Shown here: piece by piece, positions 9,249 through 16,425 of the stretch
How the letters are laid out: each line of letters begins with the position of its first letter
Numbering within the stretch: the stretch's first letter is position 1
Assembly: GCA_028281005.1 (NCBI GenBank)
Contig: JANQKS010000064.1
Span: forward strand, 1-64,000
Length of the DNA: 64,000 nucleotides
Direction: 5' to 3'
Source of the DNA: Pseudomonadales bacterium
GTDB taxonomy: Bacteria > Pseudomonadota > Gammaproteobacteria > Pseudomonadales > Azotimanducaceae
Translations under genes and position numbers: made by a program
The notes under the pieces: model-generated
What the model was told of the DNA's origin: nothing
Seen by the model: the letters and a program-made list of their open reading frames with translations, nothing else
Databases searched by the model: none

Positions 9249-10142
9249 ATGATTAAAAATTTGCGCTTTTATCGCATCGCCAGCGATTGGCCGGACACCG
9301 AAGAGGTGCTGTCCTCCCAGCTTGAGAACGCGGAGTTCCGACCCTGTGGATCGCTCAGTGAACGCAGCATGGGTTTCGAGGCGCCGGTGGAAAACGCCGG
9401 TGACCTGTTGTGCCGGCGTCTAGCGGGGGCAGATCTGCTGCAACTGCGGGTGCAAAGCCGGGTGCTGCCGGCCGCTGCGGTAAAAGAAGCCCTGGTGGAT
9501 CGCGTTGCGGCCTTTGTGCAGCGCACCGCGCGCGAACCATCGCGCAAGGAGAAGCGTGAACTTAAAGAAGAAGTGTATGGTGAACTGCTACCCAAGGCGC
9601 TGCTGAAAAGTGACCGTGTGGCGGCGTTTTACCTACGCTCCGAGCGGGTCCTGGCGGTGGCGAGCGCAGCGCCCGGGAACGCGGAGCGGGTTTTGGACAC
9701 GTTGCGCGCGGCATTCGGCTCCTTGCAGGCGGTGCCTTTGGCCTTCAAACAGCCGGCCCATGGCTTGCTCACGCGGGTTTTCTTAGGTGACGGTCCGACG
9801 GAGTTTGCTCTGGGGCGCGAGTGCCGTATGAAAGACTTAAGTGAGCCTCGCTCCACGGTGAACTGGCTGGATGTTGATCTGGCCTCGAACACAGTGCGCG
9901 CGCATGTCAAAAGTGGGCTATCGATAGACCGCCTCGGTTTGCAGTTTGATGGGGTGCTGCGTTGTACCTTGGACCAAGATGTGGTGGTGCGCAAACTGCT
10001 GCTATCCGGCATAGAGGAGTTAGACGAACTGGATGATGAAGATCCGCTCATGAAGTTTGATGCGGAATTCACCTTACTTTGTGGATTGGTAACCCGTCTC
10101 TTGTCTGCTTTGAACAAACATCTGGGTGGCTACGCCAACTGA
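9249..10142 (+). CDS. rdgC: recombination-associated protein RdgC
   Basis: A 297-residue protein matching RdgC along its length: N-terminus MIKNLRFYRI, RSRVLPAAAVKEAL (about 78-91) and the AREPSRKEKRELKEEV segment (about 105-120). RdgC is a ring-shaped nucleoid protein that binds double-stranded DNA and restrains RecA. The frame is open further upstream, but the ATG at 9249 gives the family N-terminus. Found mainly in beta- and gammaproteobacteria, which supports the taxonomic placement. Stands alone between the Nramp gene and the convergent cytochrome c gene. Confidence 0.93.
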   Translation: MIKNLRFYRIASDWPDTEEVLSSQLENAEFRPCGSLSERSMGFEAPVENAGDLLCRRLAGADLLQLRVQSRVLPAAAVKEALVDRVAAFVQRTAREPSRKEKRELKEEVYGELLPKALLKSDRVAAFYLRSERVLAVASAAPGNAERVLDTLRAAFGSLQAVPLAFKQPAHGLLTRVFLGDGPTEFALGRECRMKDLSEPRSTVNWLDVDLASNTVRAHVKSGLSIDRLGLQFDGVLRCTLDQDVVVRKLLLSGIEELDELDDEDPLMKFDAEFTLLCGLVTRLLSALNKHLGGYAN

Positions 10143-10195
10143 GTGGGCCTGCTACCATGTGCATGGCGGCGCTACATAGGCGAAACCAGCGCTCG

Positions 10196-10633
10196 CTACT
10201 TAACCTGGATGGACTCGATATAGGCCACCAGGGCGTTGATAGAATCTTCAACCGTGGCGCTGTCTTCGGTGGTGAGTGCTTCACCCCAGATGGGCATGGT
10301 GCGGCTGCCATGGGCTTGCACAATGCGCCGGCCATCAATGATTTCAGCCAACATCACCCGAGGTATGCGACCGTGGGGTGAACGTTCGGCGATGGTGCGT
10401 AAATCCGGGGTTTTGGGGTCGTGTTGTGCCGCTTGGCGTACGTTGCCGTCGGGGCCATGGCAGACTACACAGTTTTGGTCATAAATTGCTTTGCCTGCGA
10501 TGGGGTCGGCGGCCTTTGGCGCTTGCTCACAGCCGCTCAAGGCTCCGAGAAAGATTAGCCCAGCCATGGTCATTGTGGCCGTGGCAATTCTGGCCGTGAC
10601 AATTCTGGCCGTGAGAAGAGGTGGTCTAGTCAT
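10196..10633 (-). CDS. c-type cytochrome lipoprotein
   Basis: A 145-residue monohaem cytochrome. The N-terminus ends in a lipobox (GALSGC, lipidated Cys35), so the protein should be anchored to a membrane on the periplasmic side. Haem is bound by CVVCH (55-59), and a likely axial Met is in SRTMPIWG (about 113). The signal sequence contains a duplicated 15-bp unit. It lies 117 bp downstream of the molybdopterin oxidoreductase on the same strand and is a plausible electron acceptor for it. Confidence 0.88.
   Translation of the reverse strand: MTRPPLLTARIVTARIATATMTMAGLIFLGALSGCEQAPKAADPIAGKAIYDQNCVVCHGPDGNVRQAAQHDPKTPDLRTIAERSPHGRIPRVMLAEIIDGRRIVQAHGSRTMPIWGEALTTEDSATVEDSINALVAYIESIQVK
10577..10614. 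repeat. 15-bp in-frame tandem repeat in cytochrome signal peptide
   Basis: Units GGCCGTGGCAATTCT (10577-10591) and GGCCGTGACAATTCT (10592-10606) are followed by a partial third unit (to 10614). On the coding strand they give the repeated Thr-Ala-Arg-Ile of the signal peptide, so length changes stay in frame. Confidence 0.8.
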
Positions 10634-10750
10634 GAGGCTGCCTCCGCTGCCTGCAAATGCTTAGAGCCTAACCTTAAAGCACACGCGGCAAAGAACAAGT
10701 TCCCTGGCGTGGCGCTGCAACGCTTCGGAGCACGCGCGTGGTTGGCCTAC

Positions 10751-10775
10751 TCAATGGCCTCTCTCAATGGCCTCT
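10751..10775. repeat. 13-bp-period duplication over the stop codon of the molybdopterin oxidoreductase
   Basis: TCAATGGCCTCT occurs at 10751-10762 and again at 10764-10775. Because the period is 13, the duplication shifts frame, so the gene now ends Glu-Arg-Gly-His-TGA. Without it, the frame would reach a TAG four codons earlier. Confidence 0.75.
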
Positions 10776-13042
10776 AAGCGCGCGGGGACAGATTTGTGCC
10801 AAGGTGTACCGACGTATTTGTCCGCCAATTCGTTCCAAGTCAGCTCGTTCGGCGCTATACCCGTGGTCCGGGGCTGTCCTTCAGCGTCGGGGTAACTTAA
10901 CCCCAAGCCGTTGGGTAACGAGATATGGCCTTGTTGCATGCGCTCGGACAGTTCCACCACAACATCCATGCTGCCGCCTTGGGTGGCGACACGCGCGGCG
11001 GAACCGTCCCCCAAATTGAGACGGGCAGCATCTTTAGGATTGATATAAAGCGCGCCGTCGATGTCTTTTTTGCGCCACTGTGGATTGCGTATGATGGTGT
11101 TGGCGGTATAGGCGCGGCGTTCACCGGCGGACAGCAGCAGTGGGTATTGGTCCGATGTCTCTTCGGGTAACTCGGTGTTGAGCGTGGCGACATCTTCGAG
11201 CAGATCTACCAGCGCCAAATGGGCAATGCCGCCCGGCATGCGTTGCCAGATGTCGGGCCAGCGTTCGCAGCTAATGATCACACCGCTGGGACTGTTGATG
11301 AGGCCGTCAAACAAAGCGTCACCCAGCGCCATCTCATCACCTTCAAAACCCGCGGCGCGCACCGAATCCGGTGAGGCCATGGCGTGTTGGTGACACACCG
11401 CCCACAGCGCGGCGGCGTTGCGCAGATTGTGTGGCAGGCTCGGCCCCAGCGTGCGGTACAACAACCCAGGTGCGATGGCCATCAGGGTTGGCTCCTCGGC
11501 AAGTTTGGCAAATACCGCGTCACGAAACGCCGTGCGCCCCTCTGTCTCGAGGGTTTGTTTAAGTTCATCTTCCAAGCCCGCAGGCACGCAGCCTAGCGCT
11601 TCGGCGATACGCATGTGAATTTCTGCTTCGTCCAGCGGTCCGACGGGTGGGCTGAAGATGGGCCGGCGCACATGAAAATAATTGTCTGGAAACTCAAAGT
11701 TAAAGAAAGTTGCTTCCGCTTTTTCGTATTGGGTGGTGGCCGGCAGGACGTAGTCCGCCTGGCGCGCGGTTTCGGTCATGGCCACATCAATGACCACGCT
11801 ACACTCCAGGGCGCGCATGGCTTGGCGCCAGCGTTGACTGTCGGGTAAAGAATGCACTGGGTTGCCGGACTCGATGATCATCGCTCGGTAATGCTGGGGG
11901 TGATCGCTCAGCACTTCATCCGGAATCACGTTGCAGGGGACCAGGCCAGCAATGATGCGCGCGCCCACCACCGGGCTTTTGCCGTCCTCACGTCCCGCGG
12001 CCAAATTGCCTAGACCGTTTAAGGTGAAGTGGCTGCCGGGTTTGGCGAAATGCCCGCACAGCAACCACAGCAGGCGTTGCAAATAGCTGACCAGGGTTGA
12101 GTGGCGGTTCATCTGCACACCCAGGTCTTCAAACACGGCGACGCTGTCGGCGTCGGCGATGATGCGGGCCGTGCTGCGCAGGCTGTCAGCGTCGATGCCG
12201 GATTTGCGGGCGCAGTCTTCCACGTCCACCTGGTCAAAAGTCTCTACCACCTGGTCCAGGCCATCGGTGTGCTCCGCCAGCCAAGGGTTGTTGTAGAGAC
12301 CTTCCTGCACAATGGTGGCCACCATGCCGGCCAGCAACCACGCGTCTCGAGCAGGTTTTACCGCCAGGTGAATATCAGCAAGATCTGCCGTCTCAGTCCG
12401 CTTCGGATCAATGACGATCAAGGTGCGCTGCGGGTCTTTGGCAATCTCACGAATGGTGGCGCGCGCGCGGTGAAAGCCATGGCTGTGCCAGGGATTTTTG
12501 CCGAGAAAAACCGCCACCTGAGCGTGGTGAAAGTCGCCGTGGTTGTAGCCGCCAAACATGCGGTCGGCTACCCAGAATTCACCGGTTTTTTCCTGGGCCA
12601 GAGCGTTTGATCGCCATTTTGCGCCTACGCTGGCCAGGGTGTTGCGGGCGTAGGCACCCGGCAGATGGTTACCCTGACCACCGCCGCCGTAGTAAAAGAT
12701 CGTGTCGCCGCCGTGGGTGTCGCGAATATGACTGAGTTTGGCGGCAATCTCAGTAATGGCTGTGTCCCAATCGATGGCTTCGTAGTCACCCTCAGCAGTT
12801 CTGCGCATCGGGCTGAGCAGCCGGTCGGCGCGGTTCTGGTAGTAGTTCAGGCGGGATGCTTTGTTGCACAGGTATCCTTGGGAGGCGGGATGCGCGTCAT
12901 CGCCCTTGGTGCGGGCGATGGTTTTGCCGTCACCGGCCAACTGCACCTTTACGCCGCAATTGAGCGAACACAATATGCAGGCTGTGCTTAGCCAGTCATC
13001 GCTTGCCGGTGATTTTGAACTTGTGTGGGGTACGTCGGCCAT
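10751..13042 (-). CDS. molybdopterin-dependent oxidoreductase (DMSO reductase superfamily)
   Basis: A 763-residue enzyme with the N-terminal 4Fe-4S motif Cys22-x2-Cys25-x3-Cys29-x29-Cys59, followed by bis-MGD-binding domains and the C-terminal molydopterin dinucleotide-binding barrel (about 640-755). No twin-arginine signal is present, so it is probably cytoplasmic. Where formate dehydrogenases have a catalytic Cys or Sec, this protein reads ALAQEKTGEF, with no cysteine. It most resembles formate-dehydrogenase/nitrate-reductase-like proteins of unknown substrate. ATG start behind AGGAG. Flanked by the split-barrel protein upstream and the cytochrome c lipoprotein downstream, suggesting a redox group. 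Confidence 0.88.
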   Translation of the reverse strand: MADVPHTSSKSPASDDWLSTACILCSLNCGVKVQLAGDGKTIARTKGDDAHPASQGYLCNKASRLNYYQNRADRLLSPMRRTAEGDYEAIDWDTAITEIAAKLSHIRDTHGGDTIFYYGGGGQGNHLPGAYARNTLASVGAKWRSNALAQEKTGEFWVADRMFGGYNHGDFHHAQVAVFLGKNPWHSHGFHRARATIREIAKDPQRTLIVIDPKRTETADLADIHLAVKPARDAWLLAGMVATIVQEGLYNNPWLAEHTDGLDQVVETFDQVDVEDCARKSGIDADSLRSTARIIADADSVAVFEDLGVQMNRHSTLVSYLQRLLWLLCGHFAKPGSHFTLNGLGNLAAGREDGKSPVVGARIIAGLVPCNVIPDEVLSDHPQHYRAMIIESGNPVHSLPDSQRWRQAMRALECSVVIDVAMTETARQADYVLPATTQYEKAEATFFNFEFPDNYFHVRRPIFSPPVGPLDEAEIHMRIAEALGCVPAGLEDELKQTLETEGRTAFRDAVFAKLAEEPTLMAIAPGLLYRTLGPSLPHNLRNAAALWAVCHQHAMASPDSVRAAGFEGDEMALGDALFDGLINSPSGVIISCERWPDIWQRMPGGIAHLALVDLLEDVATLNTELPEETSDQYPLLLSAGERRAYTANTIIRNPQWRKKDIDGALYINPKDAARLNLGDGSAARVATQGGSMDVVVELSERMQQGHISLPNGLGLSYPDAEGQPRTTGIAPNELTWNELADKYVGTPWHKSVPARLEAIERGH

Positions 13043-13185
13043 TTAGGGGTGCTCCTGGATCGCGGCTTGCAGGCTTGCAAGCGAGTTTGACATTAATCAG
13101 CGCTCCACAGCGATGACATTTCTGCACGGGGGTGTGCATGGGCTTACGCAACTTTGCGGAGATCGATACAGGTAGCGGCGCTTTG

Positions 13186-13614
13186 CTAGAAGAGACGCGC
13201 GTGGATCGCGCCGCTAAGGCGTCTGCCGCTGATACTTGTAGCAGTAATGGCGAGCCAGGTGTTGTGGACCCCGCCGACCCATGGGCGGGGCAGATCATCG
13301 CCGAGTTCCCGCAGCGTATCGGCCACCTCCTGCATAGACAATTCACGGCCGCTGCCACGCACCAGCACGCTCCAACCGCTGCTTTGGTCGGCATCCACTT
13401 GATCTGCTTCAAAGGCAATGGGTGTTTCTATTAAGGCGCGCAGGTGAGAGTCTTCAGCCACGCGCAGGACAATGTCGTTGCCAGCCACCGCGTAGTTGAC
13501 CGGCACTGCGCCCGGCCCTTCGTCGTCAACAAATACAATTCGGCCGATGACCTGCTGCTTGAGCAAATCCAGACATTCTTCTGCCGAGAGGGTGTCAGCT
13601 TCTCTTTGTGTCAC
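13186..13614 (-). CDS. pyridoxamine 5'-phosphate oxidase-like (FMN split-barrel) protein
   Basis: A 142-residue protein of the PNPOx-like split-barrel family. It starts MTQREADTLSAEECLDLL and contains the strand GRIVFVDDEGPGAVPVNYAV and the loop SGWSVLVRGSGREL. These small proteins bind FMN, haem or F420 and either reduce or sense small ligands. The exact role is not predictable. GTG start behind AAGGA. It lies 143 bp upstream of the molybdopterin oxidoreductase and diverges from the lipase gene. Confidence 0.75.
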   Translation of the reverse strand: MTQREADTLSAEECLDLLKQQVIGRIVFVDDEGPGAVPVNYAVAGNDIVLRVAEDSHLRALIETPIAFEADQVDADQSSGWSVLVRGSGRELSMQEVADTLRELGDDLPRPWVGGVHNTWLAITATSISGRRLSGAIHARLF

Positions 13615-13750
13615 GGGTTTAATTCCTTGTTGCGAAACTGGTTTGCGTTGGCAGTCTACTCCGAGCAGGGCGTTGATTTAAGCGTTGCGGCTTGTTTAGC
13701 TCGGGTGGAGGTGCTTTACCGGCGAGCAAACAGCAAATGCATGTATTGAG

Positions 13751-15028
13751 ATGAAAACACGACTGGCGCTGGCAACCCTCATCCTGCTTGGCTTCGCCGG
13801 GGCGGTGTACGTTGGCATGTTCAGCCAGCGCGATATTTCCATCAGCCCCGCAGAGCATTTGCCTGCCCCTCAAGCCGGGACGCTGCTGAGTGCCCAACGC
13901 ACCCTTGCGCTGCCTCACTTGGCGCTGCGGGCTTTGTTGGCCAGCATCGACTTACCGGTGCAAGTGTTCACAGAATCTGGTTTCACCACCTACCGCATGA
14001 CCTACTTAAGTACCGGTGTGGATGGTTCGCTGGTCCCACTCAGCGCGCTGGTGGCGGTGCCGCACCGCGATCAGATTGCCGGTGCTGTCGCGTATTTCCA
14101 TGGCACCGTGACCCAACGCACTAATGCACCCTCGCAGCCGGGGTTAGGGGAGGGTTTGTTGGTGGCTGCTGCCGTCAGTGGGGCAGGCTTTGTCATGGTG
14201 GCACCAGACTACATCGGTTTGGGCGAAAGCGAGGCTCTACATCCCTATCTGCACTTGGCGTCGACTGTCTCAACCAGTTTAGATGCGTTGCTTGCATCAC
14301 GGACGCTGCTTGCTCGTCTTGGCATGCCTTGGCCGCCAGCGTTGTACCTGACGGGCGCATCCCAGGGCGGGCATGCCACGTTGGCGGTGCAGCATGCGCT
14401 GCAACAAGCGAGTGGCGTGGTGGGTGGTCAGCACTTTAACGTGGCCGGCAGCGCACCCATTGTTGCGCCACTGTACTTACGCGAGATCAGTTTTCCTCAA
14501 GCCATGCGCGGGCTGACGGACGCCCATGTGTTTTACCTGGCCTATCTCAGCACTGCGTATGCGCAGATTTATCAACAACCTTTGGGTAGCCTGCTGAATC
14601 CGCATTTTGCAGCACAGCTACCTAAGTTATTTGATGGCAGCCGCGAGATTGGGGAGATCATGGATGCATTGCCCGATGCACCCCAAGCGTTGTTTACACC
14701 GGCGTTCCTAAACGCCTTCGAGCAGGGTGGAGACCATTGGTTCTTACAGGCGCTGCAGGACAACAGCATCCCGTTGTTTGTGCCTCAAGCGCCGGTGCAG
14801 TTTTTTATCGGTGAGGCAGATGTGGACGTATTGCCTATGGAGTCCGAGCGTATGGCGGCGTGGATGGCGGCTGCGGGGGCGGCTGCGGGGGCGGCTGCGA
14901 GGACGGAAGTGCAAGTGCGTTCGGTGGGGCCGTATTCGCACAATCAGGCCGCCATTCGGGGACTGCCGTTAGCCCTTAGTTGGTTTCGGGAATTGAGTGC
15001 CTCTTATGTCCAACGTTCGACTGAGTGA
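13751..15028 (+). CDS. secreted lipase-like alpha/beta-hydrolase
   Basis: A 425-residue protein with an N-terminal signal or anchor segment (residues about 4-22). The hydrolase domain resembles fungal/bacterial secretory lipases (LIP family): APDYIGLGES (about 156-165) and nucleophile GASQGGHA (about 202). The aspartate is probably in GEADVDVLP (about 355) and the histidine in YSHNQAAI. Acts on esters outside the cytoplasm. A 12-bp tandem repeat near the end encodes an Ala-Ala-Ala-Gly tract. The ribosome site is weak. Confidence 0.82.
   Translation: MKTRLALATLILLGFAGAVYVGMFSQRDISISPAEHLPAPQAGTLLSAQRTLALPHLALRALLASIDLPVQVFTESGFTTYRMTYLSTGVDGSLVPLSALVAVPHRDQIAGAVAYFHGTVTQRTNAPSQPGLGEGLLVAAAVSGAGFVMVAPDYIGLGESEALHPYLHLASTVSTSLDALLASRTLLARLGMPWPPALYLTGASQGGHATLAVQHALQQASGVVGGQHFNVAGSAPIVAPLYLREISFPQAMRGLTDAHVFYLAYLSTAYAQIYQQPLGSLLNPHFAAQLPKLFDGSREIGEIMDALPDAPQALFTPAFLNAFEQGGDHWFLQALQDNSIPLFVPQAPVQFFIGEADVDVLPMESERMAAWMAAAGAAAGAAARTEVQVRSVGPYSHNQAAIRGLPLALSWFRELSASYVQRSTE
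14867..14902. repeat. 3 x 12-bp in-frame repeat in the lipase gene
   Basis: Units GCGGCTGCGGGG (14867-14878, 14879-14890) and GCGGCTGCGAGG (14891-14902) encode a flexible Ala-Ala-Ala-Gly tract between the catalytic aspartate and histidine regions. Confidence 0.85.
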
Positions 15029-15044
15029 TCCTAAAAAATCCTAT

Positions 15045-15101
15045 AAAGTACTATTAAATAATATAAATAGTGTTGAAAGTGGGCTAATAAGTACTTTAAA
15101 C
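15045..15101 (+). promoter_or_regulatory. AT-rich promoter with inverted-repeat candidate operator
   Basis: The 102-bp gap before the HTH gene is far more AT-rich than its surroundings. It holds the inverted repeat AAAGTACT (15045-15052) and AGTACTTT (15090-15097). A candidate promoter is TTGAAA (15073-15078), a 16-base spacer, then TTTAAA (15095-15100), so the right arm overlaps the -10 element. This is the expected layout for autorepression by the HTH protein encoded just downstream. That is inference only. Confidence 0.5.
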
Positions 15102-15130
15102 TACTTCTAAATCAAACTTGGAGAAGCCAA

Positions 15131-15553
15131 GTGTCCGCTTATACCGTCAACGAAGCTGCGGCACTGTTAAAACTGCACCCAAAAACGGTGCGGCGGAAAA
15201 TTCGCGATGGGGAACTCGGTTCTACGCGCATTGGCCGTCAATTTCGCATCACCCAAGATCAGTTAGATGCATTTTGTGCGGACCTAGCCCCCGTAGCGTC
15301 TACGCAACCGGTGGTGAAGAAGCGCCAGGTGGTCACTTCCTGTGTCGTGGACGTGGACGCGATCTCTCCCGAGGAAGGCAGCCGCATCACCAATTCGCTG
15401 ATGGCGGTGTTAAACGGCGAACAAAGCGGAGCACGGGTAGACAGCCTGTACTACGAAGAAACAGGCCAGCTCAAAATCATCCTGCACGGTAGCGTGCAAA
15501 GCTGTCAGCGTCTGTTGGGGTTGGTTGAGCAACTGCTACAGCCTCGCGCATGA
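15131..15553 (+). CDS. excisionase-family helix-turn-helix regulator
   Basis: A 140-residue protein. Residues 1-50 form a winged HTH of the excisionase/MerR-like HTH_17 type (TVNEAAALLKLHPKTVRRKIRDGEL, with IGRQFRITQDQLDAF as the wing). Residues about 63-138 form a separate alpha/beta domain of a kind I do not recognise. No integrase is near, so it is more likely a transcription factor than a phage excisionase. GTG start behind GGAG. Its TGA overlaps the ATG of the next hydrolase by 4 bp, so the two are made together. Confidence 0.8.
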   Translation: MSAYTVNEAAALLKLHPKTVRRKIRDGELGSTRIGRQFRITQDQLDAFCADLAPVASTQPVVKKRQVVTSCVVDVDAISPEEGSRITNSLMAVLNGEQSGARVDSLYYEETGQLKIILHGSVQSCQRLLGLVEQLLQPRA

Positions 15554-16425
15554 AGGCGTCGATTTACAAAAGTGAAAGCGGACGGCAGCAGCTGATGGCG
15601 CGCTATCAAGAAGTGTTGCAGCAGTGGCCGTTGGACAACAAGCAGTATCACGTGCCTACCCGTCATGGTTCAACCTTTGTCATCGAAACAGGTGCCGCAC
15701 ATTTACCACCGCTGCTGCTGTTGCATGGCAGCATGTCAAACTCGTTTGCCTGGTTGGGGGACGTAGAGGAACTCAGTCGTGAATATAGGGTGTTTGCGGT
15801 GGACCTGATCGGTGAAGCGGGATTGTCGGCGCCGAGCCGTCCGCCCTATGCCGGGGGTGCGTATGCCGATTGGTTGACGGATGTGGCGCAGGCGCTGGGG
15901 CTAAACCAATTTGCCCTGACCGGTCTGTCCCTGGGGGGCTGGATGGCCTTGGATTTTGCCACCCGTCATCCTCACCGGGTACAGCAGCTGATATTACTTT
16001 GCCCCGGCGGTGTGGTGCGGGAAAACGTTAGTTTTCTAGTTAAAGCGCTGTTTTACATGTTGTGCGGTCGCTGGGGCCAAGATCGCGTAGCACGTTTGCT
16101 GAACGGCGGTATGCTGCCCCAAGACGAAGGCATGCGGCAGGCGCTGGATTTTGTAAACCTCATCGCCGCGCACTTCAAACCTCGCACCGCGCGGCTAACG
16201 CTGTTTGAGGATACGGCTTTGGCCGCCTTGTCGATGCCGGTGATGATTATCTGTGGCGCCAAAGACGCATTGATCCCCCCACACGCCAGTATTGAGCGCC
16301 TGCAGCGCTGCGTACCCCATAGCCAAACGCTGCTGCTGCCGGACCATGGGCATGTGATCGCCAACCAGGCGCCGGCTATGTTGGCGTTTCTGCGCGCACC
16401 TTGCGCAACTGCCACCACAGCTTAA
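15550..16425 (+). CDS. alpha/beta-hydrolase
   Basis: A 291-residue cytosolic hydrolase. HGSMSNSFAW is the oxyanion region (about 59), GLSLGGW holds the nucleophile serine (about 127), the acid is in GAKDALIPP (about 237) and the histidine in LPDHGHVIANQ (about 265). Similar to the serine hydrolases that cleave C-C or ester bonds in aromatic and terpenoid catabolism. Translationally coupled (ATGA) to the HTH gene. Its 3' end overlaps the convergent GH3 gene by 50 bp. Confidence 0.85.
   Translation: MKASIYKSESGRQQLMARYQEVLQQWPLDNKQYHVPTRHGSTFVIETGAAHLPPLLLLHGSMSNSFAWLGDVEELSREYRVFAVDLIGEAGLSAPSRPPYAGGAYADWLTDVAQALGLNQFALTGLSLGGWMALDFATRHPHRVQQLILLCPGGVVRENVSFLVKALFYMLCGRWGQDRVARLLNGGMLPQDEGMRQALDFVNLIAAHFKPRTARLTLFEDTALAALSMPVMIICGAKDALIPPHASIERLQRCVPHSQTLLLPDHGHVIANQAPAMLAFLRAPCATATTA

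Noticed and set aside
12996-13139. 47-residue minus-strand frame with CxxC just before the molybdopterin oxidoreductase
   Set aside because: It overlaps the start of that gene by 47 bp, has no ribosome site, and its end reads as random sequence.
15118-15492. 124-residue frame overlapping the HTH gene in another phase
   Set aside because: The HTH motif and the coupling to the hydrolase support the other frame. This one is Arg/Gly-rich noise.
15131-15553. phage excisionase interpretation of the HTH protein
   Set aside because: No integrase, attachment repeat or phage gene lies nearby. The protein has a second domain and is coupled to a metabolic hydrolase.
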